A DNA stretch of 64,000 nt from CAVVJA01 sp963809815 (GTDB lineage: Bacteria; Actinomycetota; Actinomycetes; Mycobacteriales; Jatrophihabitantaceae), in the NCBI GenBank assembly GCA_963809815.1, contig CAWELM010000009.1, forward strand, positions 92,820-156,819, read 5' to 3'. Below the pieces are notes generated by a model. It had not been told where the DNA came from. It saw nothing but the letters and a program-made list of their open reading frames with translations, and did no database searches. Below are positions 63,142 through 64,000 of the stretch, one piece after another (within the stretch, counting starts at the first letter, position 1; each line of letters begins with the position of its first letter). Made by a program: the position numbers and the translations under genes.

Positions 63142-64000
63142 CGTATTCCTGCGCCAGGCGGAGGCCCGGACCGCAAGCGGTATGTGATCACTGACCAGGG
63201 CGTCACTGAGGTCGCGGCGTGGCTCGAGACCGGTTTCACGCCCGAGTCACGGACCGCGGCACAAGGCGTCGACCCCCTGTGGTGGCAGGTCACCAGCGAC
63301 ATCTACGAGGGCAAGACCGTCGCTCGCGTGGACCTCGCCCCGACTGGACCGCGTGGCCCAATCCCACCAGGCATCGCGCATCTGCCCGGGCCAGGCGGGT
63401 TCTATGTGTCTCCTGCGATGAGTACTTTGCTGCGCACCACGCCAGCGGCGCAACTTGGCGGCCTGATCGCCACCGCGACGCGGTTAGCGGCGACCCGCCG
63501 TGAACAGCGCTTCGCAGCGATGCGGTTGGTGGGTGTGCCGCACCGCCGCAGGTGTCACTCATCTCGGCGGTCGAGGCGGCCACGGCGACCCTCGCCTGTG
63601 CGGCGCTTGGCTTTCCGTTGTTCTTCACCATCCGCGGACCGCTGGCCAGCATCCCGTTCACCGGCGTGCCGTTCTTCCCGTCCGATCTGTCGCTGACGTA
63701 TCTACGGCGGCGGTCGAGACCGCGCGCACGCAGCTGGAAAACGCCGTTCCTAGTCGGTTTCCTCCCGACACGCTCTCGTCGATGAACCCGGACTCCGATC
63801 GTCTCCTCGCCGGATACAAGCAGCTGGCCAACGTCGTGATCCTCGTCAGCCTGCCGATCGCCGGCTGCAGCCTCGCGGTCGCCGTCGCGGCTGGACTCGC
63901 CGACCGCCGACGTTCGTTCAGCCGGCTGCGGCTGACCGGCGTGCCGCTCGCCATGTTGCGGAGGGTCGTCGCGTTGGAACCGTCGTACCGCTCGTCCTCA
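63142..64000 (+). pseudogene. PadR/FtsX-like permease chimera, runs off the window
   Basis: The first piece (GGGPDRKRYVITDQGVTEVA, then AWLETG) is the end of a PadR-type winged helix. It continues in frame into FtsX/MacB permease sequence: DIYEGKTVARVDLAP, GGFYVSPAMSTLL. The permease then jumps to LIATATRLAATRREQRFAAM, shifts frame near 63545 (SLISAVEAATATLACAALGF) and shifts again before LAGYKQLANVVILVSLPIAG. In actinobacteria padR, an ABC ATPase and an FtsX permease are often adjacent, so a deletion of the ATPase is the likely origin. It continues past base 64000. Confidence 0.7.

Overview
The window is high-GC DNA from an actinobacterium. The evidence is a DivIVA/Wag31-type protein, an F420-type PPOX oxidoreductase, a large LuxR-type ATPase regulator, a CbpM-type DnaJ modulator, many GTG starts and family members typical of soil Actinomycetota. 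I cannot name the genus. About 65 genes or gene remnants are supported. There is no full tRNA or rRNA, no CRISPR array and no intact transposase.

Layout. (1) 1-7143 is a tightly coupled stress operon: dnaK end, grpE, a CbpA-type dnaJ, cbpM, clpB, a zinc-finger thioredoxin, a UBP-type zinc-finger protein and a cNMP-domain flavoprotein (frameshifted). From dnaJ onward every gene overlaps the next. (2) 7.1-15.2 kb is mixed: an SDR lacking its catalytic residues, dps, a broken bacterial histone-fold gene, a tRNA-Arg 3' fragment with tandem copies of its terminus (probable integration scar), divIVA, two oxidoreductases, and a marR gene with three matching operator-like sites. Fragments of an SDH-type protease, a sialidase-like protein and an MFS transporter lie between them. 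(3) 15.3-18 kb holds a secreted GH3 beta-glucosidase with a PA14 domain. (4) 18-26 kb holds two tyrosine-integrase remnants flanking an MpaB-type gene, a flavin monooxygenase (two frameshifts)-osmC-maoC operon and a divergent LuxR/ATPase regulator. (5) 26-33.5 kb is metabolic: CMD-like protein, aldo/keto reductase, SnoaL-like protein, SixA phosphatase, APH(6)-like kinase, MBL-fold hydrolase and YczE-like membrane protein. (6) 33.6-36.5 kb is a GH9-GH5 operon. (7) 36.6-44 kb has AraC, VOC, ASCH, MTHFR-like and DinB genes plus a decayed aldo/keto reductase and a damaged methyltransferase. (8) 44.2-45.3 kb encodes a single-polypeptide MrcB-like/PD-(D/E)XK nuclease, the best defence candidate. (9) 45.4-55.5 kb carries F420-PPOX, a class III aminotransferase, carbonic anhydrase, two DHFR-like proteins, a CorA-like transporter, an alcohol dehydrogenase, a DUF899 protein and a secreted GH15 enzyme. 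(10) 56-64 kb has uraD (frameshifted)-uraH, hypotheticals including a protein with a sigma region-4-like tail, lrp divergent from azlCD, a decayed quinone reductase, a DUF1275 protein, and a PadR/FtsX chimera running off the end.

How they fit. The heat-shock operon couples disaggregation (ClpB, DnaK system) to redox repair (thioredoxin, flavoprotein). GH3, GH9, GH5 and GH15 enzymes suggest growth on plant or fungal glucans. A large share of the rest is debris: at least ten recognisable families survive only as fragments, several with single-base frameshifts. This suggests either active gene decay near an old integration hotspot or, for the one-base cases, sequencing error. Both explanations need raw-read checks.
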